A stretch of 64,000 bases of DNA from Membranipora membranacea (Eukaryota; Bryozoa; Gymnolaemata; Cheilostomatida; Membraniporidae), in the NCBI GenBank assembly GCA_914767715.1, contig OU612074.1, positions 2,435,501-2,499,500 on the forward strand, read 5' to 3'. How positions within the stretch are numbered: the stretch's first letter is position 1; each line of letters starts with the position of its first letter. Positions 11,158-22,719 of the stretch are shown piece by piece. A program made the translations under genes and the position numbers. Under the pieces are notes generated by a model. That model made no database searches and was not told the origin of the DNA. It saw nothing but the letters and a program-made list of their open reading frames with translations.

Positions 11158-12570
11158 TACAATGACTAGCTACGTACACATGAAGCTGTCATTGATACAA
11201 CATACAGTAGGCCTAGTGCGCATCCACTCCACTATGTTTATTCTACTTGCTGTTATCACAGAATAGGTTGTTTTATTGTCCCTTTCAATAGACTGCATCA
11301 TCAATGCATTGTCCAAACACATGGTTGTCAAGATATAATTGCTGTAGATATGTATATCTTAAGTAGCCCATCCACGCAACATTTTACAACAAAAATATTA
11401 TTTGACGATTTTGTCACAAAATTTTACTGCAAGCATTTGGCTTACAAAACAGTAAAAGGATCCTAACACACAAACAACTTCATCATTAGATAGAATTTTG
11501 CAACAATTGCAGTTTTGTCGGGTGCAGTATGATGCTACAGATTTGCATTGAATGAATTTTAAATTTTCAGTCATATAATATATAAATATCTTTTCAACTC
11601 ATCTGTGCGGCAAAACTTTCCAAGTAAAGAGATCAGCGTTGCTAGATCACCAAGGATTAGGAAGAGCATACCATTTTCAGTTTATGCATATTGTAAGCGA
11701 TGCTAAGGTGAAGATTTTCAGTCTTATTTTTCACATCCGACAAAAAAACAGTTTAGGGTATGGCAACATATTTTGAGTTAGTATGTAGAACTTGCTCAGT
11801 TATTACCTCTTACCATAATTGGTAGAATAAATCAACTGTTTGAATTCAAGATCGATCTTCAGACGAGATTCTCTTTTACTCATTTATATGGGTGGCTTGG
11901 GACTTGGACTGGAGTAAGTTAGATAAAGATATAGCTGTATCTAAATGAATATCTCAATTTATTTCTTAATAATCATATAAAGCATGGAGAGTCAGTATTT
12001 CAGTCGGATGAGAGGTCTGACAGGGATTTATTGCTTTGGTTTAGCTTGCCGTATAATTTTGATACAATTCCTGTCAATCGGTGCATGCAAAGACAAGTCT
12101 TTTAGATGTTTTATGTCCAAAAAATACCTAGAATTTTTCCATAACTAATTAGTAATGACCACAATCAAACATCTTCTTTCTAATTCCAGAGGAGTTATAC
12201 AGCTAGTCTAACAGACTTGAGCATTTTAAAATAATTTAAGAAATCGTTCTTATTTGCTATTAAACTCTAATTACTCCAGTCCCAAGGAAACCGGATATTA
12301 GGGTCCTTCTTTGAACCTTATATTGCCTGCATGGACTTGCAGCAACATATGCTCCAGTCATAACAACACAACGATCGGCACGCCTCAAGACACAATCAAA
12401 GCCTAAGACAAGAAACAGTGCTGAGGTCAAAATGGCCTATCATTCATTACTATAAAATGACTAGTAACTACTTTACTCAACACGCAATTAGCTCTCTAAT
12501 TCTTTTTATGTTTTTTGAAGATCAGTAATGGATTTTTTTCTCCCATTTGAATCCTTGAAAAAATGAAATA
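11158..12570. other. Region 3' of the sulfotransferase gene
   Basis: I see no exon or clear repeat in this AT-rich stretch. It begins with the likely 3' untranslated region of the sulfotransferase gene; no polyadenylation signal stood out clearly enough to place. Confidence 0.4.
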
Positions 12571-12577
12571 AAGCCAG

Positions 12578-12603
12578 TTATATATATATATATATATATA
12601 TAT
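12578..12603. repeat. (TA)n microsatellite
   Basis: A run of about 13 TA dinucleotides. Similar shorter runs occur near 2525, 3190 and 8925. Confidence 0.9.
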
Positions 12604-12971
12604 AGTTTGAACAACCAGTTACTGGTTATATCACACTTCAAGAATCTTTTGGAAGCATACTGTAACATAACATTTGAGCTTTCTGAATGTTGCCTACTGT
12701 TGCAGCTTTTTACAATTGATATGACCACTAATGTAAATTCCAAATTTCTACACAAAACATCAGGTTGTCAAGACATCGGTAGGAAGCCTGCCTGGCAGCC
12801 AACTAGGCCTTATGCTAAAACCAGCTCAGCTCACAATATCACTAAATTATGTATCGTTGTGTCAATTGGTAAATTAGACAGTTCTCTCAGATCAAGACTT
12901 GGAAAATTATTCCGTTTGCATAGATAGGTAACTCCGAAGTATAAATTTGCGAGGGGTGCAACTTGAGAGTG

Positions 12972-13128
12972 ATGATGATGTAACGTGAAGATGTAACGTG
13001 AAGATGTAACGTGAAGATGTCACATGATGATGTCATATGATGATGTCACATGATGATGTCACATAATGATGTCACATTATGATGTAACATGATGTTACCT
13101 GATGATGTCACATGATGATGTCACATAG
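12972..13128. repeat. 13-bp minisatellite
   Basis: About twelve units of gatgatgtcacat and variants (first units gaagatgtaacgt) lie head to tail. No gene is associated with it. Confidence 0.85.
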
Positions 13129-13679
13129 TGGTTGATGTTGTTTAGACAACAACTACACAGGAGGTGTAAAATTGCCATTTTAGACCATGCAGACGATCGC
13201 CATATTAGTGATATTTACAAAAGCAAAGAGGTGGAAACCAATCAAAAAACCATTACATAAAATCTTAACAAAGAAAGATTCTTACCGGTCAAGAGAGATT
13301 TCCCATGGGAGGTGTTTATCAAAAAGTCCTGTAGGCCTATTAGTGCCTCCACCTGGAAATGTTTATCTTTGTTCATATTCACCTTTGCATCAGTTTTTTC
13401 CCTTCAAAAAACCCATCACTAATTGAGGTACTATTACAAAGTGATCGATGTGAAGACTAGATGAAAGACACGTACGTCACTACAAATACATAGGGAAAAA
13501 TCTAAAATACAGAAGTTTATGAATTGTGTTTTTTTAAGTCAAATTCATTTATTGATCACAGTTTATCTGTGGAATTTAACTCTCACTGCGCATTACATGA
13601 TTGCTGATTTTGTTAAAAAATCATATCCATAAACATACATGTGATCTCTTTGTATTTCTTTACATCAGGAGGAGCCAGT

Positions 13680-13870
13680 CGGCTAAATGGAGAAGCAAAG
13701 GCTGTGAGATACTGTTGCTTACAGCTAACGCCAGGAAGAGCATAAAGGCGCAATGGAGAAGGAGGGGTAGAAGCTGTAAGATACTGTTGCTCACAGCTAA
13801 CGTCAGTATGTGCCAGGAGTCTAAATGGAGAAGGAGAGGCAGAAGCTGTGATATCTCAAGTTCCCACAGC
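13680..13870. repeat. About 65-70-bp tandem repeat, three units
   Basis: Three units share aatggagaag..ggctgtgagatactgttgctcacagctaac with substitutions. Both strands stay open across them (100 aa plus, 150 aa minus), which the repeat structure explains. I do not call a gene. Confidence 0.65.
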
Positions 13871-14108
13871 TCATGGTCAAGTGATATCGATGATAGGAAG
13901 TGAGGTGATGAGGAAAGAACATGAGTAGAAGGGATGAGGAGATAAGATAAAGTGAGCTGACCGATACATACATACATCCGATCAGTGCGACTCTTTTGCT
14001 TAGGAATATGTGATTGAGAATGGTTTGGTGTGAGGTTGTGTTGGTTTGTGACCATTCTAGTTTTGCTGGATTTTCTGATCGAGACTTCTATGCCATGTCT
14101 TTCCACTA

Positions 14109-14610
14109 TCAAATAACGAACATGTAGCTGAATTTAAATATCTTGGTACAGTTTTTAGCAAGAACTTAAAATGGCACTCTAACACTGAGATTTTATATAA
14201 CACGATAAGGTCAAGGTTTTACGCTTTTCTAGATTCAAAAATTTAAAGCCTTCTGGCGATCAAAAGGAATATTTTATACGGACGCTTATTGTCCCTATTT
14301 TAATATATAATGTAGAATTATGGGTTTATTCATGCACCAAAGGCGATAGACAAATACTGTGTAAGCTTTTTAATAGAAATACCTAATGTTTAGACATGGT
14401 ACACTAAGTCAAAGCCAGGACTGAAAACTCAGCTCAGAATTATATTAGTTATGACACTCATACTTTACATCACTGCTATGAGACAGCCAGGTCACTCTAT
14501 TGAATGCCGAAGAACATTCAAATTTTAAATGGCGACTGTATGAACATCAAAAAAGCTTCTTCAACACTATTGTAACATAACTTGTCTTGGCAAAGTTTAC
14601 CTCAATAAAA
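14109..14610 (+). pseudogene. Decayed LINE fragment (C-terminal part of reverse transcriptase ORF)
   Basis: Translation gives EHVAEFKYLGTVFSKNLKWH followed by ILYNTIRSRFY, the thumb-region F-K-Y-L-G-x-x-x-x-x-x-L-x-W signature of non-LTR retrotransposons. Stops and frame changes follow. The fragment lies between the intact sulfotransferase gene and its decayed copy. Confidence 0.7.
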
Positions 14611-14779
14611 GCCATCTTATCTTATTTAATATTCATGTTAATACTGAATTTCTTGTGAGTTGAGCTTTGAAAATATGTATCATTTCATTTTTCAAGTGAC
14701 AAGAAATCAACTGTAGACAACGTTTGGAAGGGAGCAATTATGTACACATTTCCATAAACCCATATCAATAACACAGACA

Positions 14780-17348
14780 GAGAAGGTTGGGGTGACTGAA
14801 GACCCACAGATTTGTGACAGTCTTCTAGAGAGTGAGAGCTATCTAAATAAATCAGATTTCCGTATTCAGCTGAAAGCAGCTACTCCAGGCTCAGGTAGTG
14901 ACTGGTGTAGAACAACCATCAGTCTACTTACAGGTTATATTTATATATTTGATAGTTTCACAACATCCATAGCCAGTTTGAATTTCGATATCCCTAAAGG
15001 AGTTGAGTATTTGGAGGGAAAGTTTTCCTTTTCGAACAGGCTTTAAATAATAGCCAAATTTAATATAGCTATTATTTACTATCTTTTGTACATGATAGAA
15101 ACTTTTAACTCTGTTTGCAATAACTAGTGCTGTAATAAACAGAATTTGCCTTCCGTATTCCCCAAAAGACTTGGCCATTGCCCTCGAGAGAATAACAAGC
15201 AAGCTAACTCCGAAAATTACGAATACCTAGCACTCTGAAATTCTACCAGCAGTTAGAGTTCCATGTGAAGTGATTGATGCGCTGTTGCAAATTTAAACCC
15301 AAAGCATGCTATAATTTTTATAAATCCAGGCAAGTAAGTTATATTGAAAGTGGTTGTGCATTACAAATTTGATAAGGTACTTTTGTTTTATACAGCTAAA
15401 TTATTTGGCATTAGCATGTTGTTAAGATTTACTGCAGCAAGAACTTCAAAGTTTAAAACCCAGACAGGGTGAAGATCAGACTCAATTGCTTGTGCTATGA
15501 ACATAGTTAATTAATACTAAACTTTTAGATCAAGCGTTTGAAAATTAGCAAAGTTAGAACTCAATTTATTCACTTTAGACTTGCAAAAACTAGAGTTGAC
15601 TCTCATTTTTAAAATAATGAAAAAGGAAAAATATAAGTCAAAAATATAGAACAAATACTAAAAATTAGTCAGCTAACATACCTGTGCTGGTCTGTGGCTC
15701 AGGGTGAACTGGTTTAACATGTTTTACCACTCCAGCTTTTATACCAGAAAAATGTTGAGAAAAGCTATTAATTACTTCAAGAAAAATGGTTACAAAATAT
15801 TCTCGAATAATCCAAAATCCGCCTTAAAACACGTGTTGTGCGGTGAAAAATTGCAAACAGATCTTATTCGAGCTGAAAATGCAAGGTACCACTAGGTGCA
15901 GATGGTCAAGTAAATCCATAAAGTTGTTTATTAGTATTGTGAAACATGATGATTCGGACATAAAGTTAAACCATACAGGTAACCGCCCTGTTGACCAGAA
16001 AGGCGTATTAATTATAATTATGCAGCAGATTTATTTTTGTACCGGACAGAGAGAGGTAATCCTCTCGGAAAACCCACATGTAAGGGCATTTATGGGGTTT
16101 GGTAATGGACTTTTTTGACAAATGGGCATGACAATTGGTAAAAACAAGAACAAAAACAAGACCTAGCGGGGAGCAAAGGGTGAAACTTAGGTCACAGAAA
16201 AACTTGGAAAATTAGCTTGGGGTGAAAATTGTTTCAAATGAATTCTGCTGTCCATGATGTTTACAGTGCTATTTAATATTGAGCCGCCCCTCCCCTCCAC
16301 TAGCTAAACTTACTTTAGCCAATATTAACTGTTTTCGGTTAATTTGTTGGTGGAACAAAATAAATTCCTCTTGTTATTTTCCCTTTTGTAGATTTGAAAA
16401 CATACATCGAAGTTTTTGAAAGAGGGAAAGTACACAATCTATTTCAAATCACATTATCCATACATCAAGTCACACAGCAGCGCGGGAGACGCCAGATGGT
16501 GATTGATATCCTCATGAACACGCTGAGAGGGTAGTTATTGTTATCAGAAATCCTCCAGATGCAGCAATCTCAGAATATAAAATAAGGTAATCTTAGATTG
16601 GCATAAAATCAAGGAGCATTATTACACCAGCCGGGCTTATCTTAAATTTTTCCTTTTTTGCAACTATTCAACATGGATTATGGGAGTTATCCTTTCTCAA
16701 TGTAGTACCCGACAACTCTAGCCTTGCTAACGATAATTATTCAGTGATGATTTCAAAATCATGACCACATTCAAGTGTAGATCAATATTTTCCTGTAATT
16801 TTGCTACAGACAGAGAATCGAAAGGAGACATGGTAGAAATCATGTTAAATATGACCATGTAGAGAACGTCGTAACAGAAGAGGACTTTGTGAAGCAGACA
16901 TCAGAAGGGGCATTTCCCTCTGTCAGTGAGTATAAAATCGTCGAGAAATCGTCACCCAAGGAGGGAGTTAGAATTTTTTCAATGATCTGTAACTGTCAAC
17001 ACGCGTATAATTTCTATCGCTCTTAATAGGAATAAAAAAAATTCAAGATGGGAAATTATTGTACACTGGAAATTTAATCAACATGGTCAAAATTTCATAT
17101 AATATATAATACCAAACACAGATCATTTTTAAGGTAACAACCCGGCCAAGGATTATTTTATAATGCTACTGAAAAATAACATGACATTTCTAGAGAATCT
17201 TAAGAAAACAAGACAGACAAAAGGACCACAAACCACAAAGAGAAAAGCAAGACGACACTCAGGGCATTCTGAGCAAGTAGAGGGGATCGTGTCGCATGTT
17301 AAAAGTCTACACTCTGATAAATATGATAATATTCCAAATCTAAGTTGA
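14780..17348 (+). pseudogene. Decayed tandem copy of the sulfotransferase gene
   Basis: Exon 2-like sequence (14780-14933) keeps TPGSGSDWCRTTISLLTG. Exon 3-like sequence (16392-16586) has an internal deletion and at least two frame shifts: YFKSHYPYIKSH lies in one frame and HAERVVIVIRNPPDAAISEY in another, with stops between. Exon 4-like sequence (16810-16925) is 116 bases, exactly as in the intact gene, with sound splice sites. No counterpart of exon 5 or of the membrane-anchor exon is found. Exon 6-like sequence ends at TGA 17346-17348. It cannot make the full enzyme. The intact gene lies upstream in the same orientation, so this is a tandem duplicate that decayed. Confidence 0.8.
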
Positions 17349-19383
17349 CCAGGATTAATTAGATGCCAGTTACAAAATTTTTATCTCGCATTGTTAAAAA
17401 TTATGCCACTTACAATTTTTGGATTATTTGTATTTCAAGGTTATTTTAAAAACTGAGATGATATTTATTATATATTTATTATCGTGACATTGAGAACAAA
17501 GATAAAACCTATAAGTCCGATATCAGTTAGGGTGAGAGGTCTCTGCTGTGCAAAGAAATTAAACTGTTATATATATTACTAATGGGAGTTATGGCAAGGT
17601 GGTCGGTGTCCTGCCTCTGTCTATAACCCTTCACTCTTGCCCCTGGATGTTCAATTTTTCCATTTTAATCCTTCAATTTTCCTTTCATTGTAAGAGGTTT
17701 TATACATTCCTTATTTCGGTGGAATGATAGTAGAAAAAGCAATCATTTCAGGATTTCTTATCCCATCTAATTTTTACTATTGCTAATCCTTGTTTTATTT
17801 CCCATAATTGTATGTGGAAAATATAATTTGGCCATTTTTAAGCAGATACTCCCGCTGTGTGTGGCAGATAATTGTACCAACATTATTTCAACTGGACACA
17901 AGAGTAATGTACCTGTGTCGGTTTGAGATTTATTTGCAGCATAAGGTTAAAGAAAACATCATGAAGAGGCAGCTAAATTTCGAGTGTCACTCATAATCAT
18001 CTTATGAACACACCGAAAAGATCTGTAGTTGTAGTCAGTCTTTTAAGCTGTAATGGCTATATCTTATAACTATTACCTCACACAGTGTGGGCGATTTTAA
18101 CTTCATAAGCGTCCTTGGGCCGTAATAGCGTTAAGCTATTGGCAGGGTGCAAACATCAGTGTTATGTTTCATTCGTGCCAGGCTAATAAAAGGATAACAC
18201 TGGCACTTAGAATTAACATTCATTCATATCATGTAACACAAAAAATGACTGGTTATCAATAAAGCTTTTGTAACTTTGAATGGAAATTGAATGAATTCAG
18301 ATTTAGCGCAGGCTGAACAGGCTGAACAGGCTGAAAAGCAAGACGACACTGAGGGCATTCTGAGCAAGTAGAGGGGATCGTGTCGCATGTTAAATGTCTA
18401 CACTCTGATAAATATGATAATATTCCAAATCTAAGTTGACCAGGATTAATTAGATGCCAGCTACAAAATTTCTATCTCGCATTGTTAAAAATTATGCTTC
18501 TTACAATTTTTGGATTATTTGTATTTCAAGGTTGTTTTAAAAACTGAGATGATATTTATATTATATATTTATTATCATGACATTGAGAACAAAGATAAAA
18601 CCTATAAGTCCAATATCAGTTAGGGTGAGAGGTCTCTGCTGTGCAAAGAAATTAAACTGTTATATATATTACTAATGGGAGTTATGGCAAGGTGGTCGGT
18701 GCCCTGTCTCTGTCTATTGCCCTTCACTCTAGCCCCTGGATGTTCAATGTTTCCATTTTAATCCTTCAATTTTCCTTTCATTCTAAGAGGTTTTATACAT
18801 TCCTTATTTCGGTGGAATGATAGTAGAAAAAGCAATCATTTCAGGATTTCTTATCCCATCTAATTTTTACTATTGCTAGTCCTTGTTTTATTTCTCATAA
18901 TTGTATGTGGAAAATATAATTTGGCCATTTTTAAGCAGATACTCCCGCTGTGTGTGGCAGATAATTGTACCAACATCATTTCAACTGGACACAAGAGTAA
19001 TGTACCTGTGTCGGTTTGAGATTTATTTGCAGCATAAGGTTAAAGAAAACATCATGAAGAGGCAGCTAAGTTTCGAGTGTCACTCATAATCATCTTATGA
19101 ACACACCGAAAAGATCTGTAGTTGTAGTCAGTCTTTTTAGCTGTAATGGCTATATCTTATAACTATTACCTCACACAGTGTGGGCGATTTTAACTTCACA
19201 AGCGTCCTTGGGCTGTAAAAGTATTAAGCTATTGACAGGGCGCAAACATCGGTGTTATGTTTCATTTGTGCCAGGCTAATAAAAGGATAACACTGGCACT
19301 TAGAATCAACATTCATTCATATCATGTAACACAAAAAATGACTGGTTATCGATAAAGCTTTTGTAACTAGCGCAGGCTGAACA
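17243..19383. repeat. 1.07-1.09 kb tandem duplication including the pseudogene 3' end
   Basis: 17243-18302 and 18335-19375 are near-identical head-to-tail copies. They begin inside the last sulfotransferase-like exon (aaaagcaagacgacact) and end at agcgcaggctgaacag, which is itself repeated at the junction (18304-18332) and after the second copy (about 19368). The first unit has about 28 extra bases near its end. A 62-codon open frame occurs in both (17808, 18901), most likely by chance. Confidence 0.85.
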
Positions 19384-19562
19384 GAAAAATCAATATGAGC
19401 GCATGCAATATTTATCTGAATAGGAGACATTGTTATGATTGCATCACCTGACTTCATTTACGAATCAAGGCCAGTCTCTGTTAGAAGGCTTGGTTGATAC
19501 TCAGGCAAAATTAGGAGAGAGTACATTGCTATAACTCAGTCTAGAGGTAGGTGCACATGTCT

Positions 19563-19623
19563 ACTCCAAAACCTGGGATCTTGGCAATGTTTGACTGCCC
19601 CCAAAGATCCCAGGTTTTGGAGT
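19563..19623. repeat. Hairpin with 20-bp perfect stem
   Basis: ACTCCAAAACCTGGGATCTT (19563-19582) is followed after 21 bases by its exact reverse complement (19604-19623). The stem is perfect and resembles the other snap-back structures in this window. A structured RNA is possible, but nothing else supports one. Confidence 0.8.
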
Positions 19624-19975
19624 GTCACCAATTTTGCTTCAAAGATCTCACTATATGGTTGTTTTGATTGAAATTAAAGATGGGTGACCAGTTGGTACTG
19701 ATTTATTCACATGTGGCACAGTGTGCGATCGGGATGCGAGGGGGGGTAGGTCTTAATTATTTGTCACTTTGCTCCATGAATGTCTTTTGCTCTAATGTTG
19801 CATTCTAAATTCTATCTAGATCTACCGATCAGAATTTAGAGACAGATTCATCTTTCATTGGTAAAGGACAACCAGACTAAATGAAATAGCCCATATTTTG
19901 TTTGCCAAACCCAACAAACTGACCACTGGCAGCTTGTATCATGAAAGTGTCCAATTTCTAATTATCCTTTTGCAG

Positions 19976-20050
19976 AGAGTAAGAAAGCATAAACATTTGT
20001 TTGTCCGGAAGCAGCAACGTAGTGTTCCAGTATTTGCAGAAGAACAGGAG
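19976..20050 (+). CDS. Possible upstream exon, unassigned
   Basis: A TTTTGCAG acceptor and a GAG|GTAAG donor bound a 75-base segment open in only one frame (RVRKHKHLFVRKQQRSVPVF, then AEEQE). It is basic and of unknown function. Its phase 0 end does not fit the phase 1 acceptor of 21272-21367, so another exon would be needed to join it to the LRR gene. It could equally be a chance open segment. Confidence 0.2.
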
Positions 20051-20249
20051 GTAAGATTGAGACATTATTATCAAATTGAGATGCTTTGATTGTATTTAGG
20101 AGGCTAAAAGGATAGTCTTTAGTTCCAGGATGCGATACGACATTTAAATTGAACCAATACTCAGCAGCCTACTTTCAGGTCAGTTCATACGGCTACTATT
20201 CTATCAGGCTTATATGCTCCACCAGACCCCATACAAAGTCATACCAGAC

Positions 20250-20850
20250 AGAATGCTGGTTCTGCCCGTGATTTTTATGGTCCAGAACCAGCACTCCCTG
20301 TTACCCAATCAGTCATAAAGCAGGGAATCAAAGAGTGGGTGATGAATTCGAAAATTATTTATTAGAGAAATTGTAAACATGGTCATCATACACAATCGTT
20401 CATTAGTGAACTTAATCTAAGATTTGAAACCGGGCACCTCTGATTTGATGCTCAGAGATCAGTAACCTCATATGAGTTGTAACTGGTCACGGGCCATTCA
20501 AGGCACATCTACAAAAACTCAAGCTAACAGATGAAACAGACTGTCCAAAATGTGGTCAAGACAAAGATACAGCCCTTCACTTTGTAACCTCATGCCAATT
20601 CTACAAACAGTCAAGGCAGCGAACCTTTGGTCAATCCGTCCTAAAGGGGGCAGCTAAGCCAACGTGCATCACAGTTTCAGATTTGCTCCGATTCATTCGT
20701 ATTTCGGGGCGTTTTCAACAATGATGCTAGATTAAACTTTGTTGTCCGGAAGGCTTGAGTTCTATTGGACCCTGAGACCTGAACCCAGGTTGATTCGAGC
20801 TACCTCGATCAGCCCCTTCTCAAAGACAAGACAAGACATACCAGACATTC
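20250..20850 (+). pseudogene. Decayed RNase H / 3' end of a LINE
   Basis: This parallels 30720-31300: the NAGSA-like start, YGPEPALPVTQSVIKQGIKE, the CPKCGQ knuckle and the tail ending cagccccttctcaaagac are all present. It has a premature stop (tattag near 20360) and further frame breaks. It is an older copy of the same I-group-like retrotransposon. Confidence 0.8.
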
Positions 20851-21271
20851 AAATCATTATAGACATCATTGTAAATCCCACTGGGGAACTTTCAAGGTTG
20901 ATTGTTCCAGCCCCCAGCACCCTTGGGTGTATACTTCTCCTTCTCACATGTCTTTGGTATGGGTGATTGTGATTCTGAAACTCCAAAATTCAAATTGTAG
21001 TGACGAATCTCACAATACACTCTCATGAGTTACCTTTTAATTAATCAATTTTGTTCTCCTTTTGTCCCCTTCCAATTGCCTTCTCCCCATTTCCCTAAAA
21101 GTGTCCTAATTTCTACCCCGCTTATAGTGCCTGCCTGTCAAATACAAAACTTATAACACAAATCAGATTGTAACCTCATCATTTCTGCTATGTCTTCGAG
21201 GAATCATAAAATTTGTCATCGAAGTGAGACTAAATGATTCTAGCCTTGTCATATCTGTGTTTCAATTACAG

Positions 21272-22719
21272 CAGACCGTTTGAGCGCACCCTCGGAAAAT
21301 CAGTCCCTATCAAGTATGGAATCCAAGCCTGGAGGCACCGTGGCTGCCGCTGGATCTACAGACCAAAGTAAGCTATTCCCTTATCACCATATCAAATGTG
21401 TATCTCGCTGTGACCTAAATTCTGATAGAACAGAGCATCCGAGAGAAATCATGCAACTGCTTTGAGCAGTGAGTGAATTTTTGTTCTAATCTGCCAATAA
21501 AGTTACGCCACAATGTCGATCTGGGAAAAGCTATAAAAATATCAGGATTGTCTCTTATTGTACGAGAAGAAGACAACATGCATTTATTTCTCCCTTTATC
21601 ACAAATTGCGGTTATTTTTTTACACCAACTCCTTCTAAATTTGTATGCTATAAATAATTATTGAATAAGAAAATTTTAGTTATTTCAAATCAAACTCTCT
21701 TCCACCATTTTATTTCAGTAACAAGCATACCCAATATAATTGGCCAAGTGTTAATACCATCAAAAAAAAAAGTTATTAGAAAAAGTAATTGCATTAACTT
21801 ATTTGTTTCTAATATTAAGGCAGTTAACTTTCTTCTTTTTTTCTAAATATAAATTCATAGACAGTTATCTCAATTACAAAATCATCAACAACAACAATAT
21901 TATTGTTTCAATAAAAAAAAATTCTATGATATTTTAAACAAAACACAGCTCCCCAAATAAGTTCAGTTTAATGCTTCCGTTGGTATTAAGGGGCTGCAGA
22001 CTGCCTTGTGGTGCAGAACCAGGACCAGAGCTTATACTGGGATTTTCATTGTTGAGTTTGTTGCCTATCTGTGAATGCGAATTGCAAGTGGATTCATATT
22101 AAGTTGTGCCAAGGTTGAATAAGCTACCTAAAGATGTTTATTGCAGTGTTCCTCACAAGGGAAGTGCCAGAATATATGTGGCTGATATCAGTACAATCAT
22201 TTGTTTCTTCTTTTTACCCTCAAATAACTTATTTATCCAGTTATAATCTGTTGATTGTCCGATTTGGAAAAAACAATATAACTTCACACGCAACCAGTCT
22301 ATTTTCATTTTTTTAGGTGACGTTGTGAATAGTGCATCGTCAAAACTGACCTGCATACTTTTAAGCCATTCTCTGAGCAGTTTCAAACTCAAATTATCAG
22401 ATCAAGTAACATCATCAAGTATTGTAATACAAATTGATGCATTTTATTTGGAAACAAGTCTTACCATTTTTGGAGAAAACATGTCTTGAAAATTGTATGT
22501 CCCAACTTACCTTGTAGGTTACAAAGTACACTTCAGAGATGCTAAGCGCAATTATAATGACCGCAAAGAAGAGATGACTGTTGCTGAGTTGCTAGAGGAA
22601 GTAAAAGATTATGAAGAGATCACCCTGCTCTTTGAAGGAAGTACCCCTCCATGTCTACCTGAAACACTAGCTCAGTCTGTAACCAAACTGATACTAGAGA
22701 ACTGCATGTTTAATTTATG
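21272..22719 (+). CDS. LRR-peptidase gene, N-terminal exons
   Basis: Exon 21272-21367 (phase 1/1; alternative acceptor three bases downstream, CAGCAG) encodes a Ser/Gly-rich segment with ATG at 21316. Exon 22518-22719 (phase 1/2) encodes YKVHFRDAKRNYNDRKEEMT, then a charged helix-like stretch and SVTKLILENC, the start of a leucine-rich repeat that runs on into the next exon. The frame upstream of 21316 is open to the acceptor, so the true start may lie in an earlier, unseen exon. Confidence 0.6.

Noticed and set aside
12972-13128. Possible CRISPR-like array
   Set aside because: The units are contiguous 13-mers without spacers; this is a minisatellite in an animal genome.
13660-14112. 150-codon minus-strand open frame
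   Set aside because: It is explained by a tandem repeat that stays open on both strands.
17808-19089. A 62-codon open frame present in both tandem units (17808-17996 and 18901-19089)
   Set aside because: It is kept only because the 1.07 kb DNA is duplicated; the two copies differ at two residues and there is no other coding signal.
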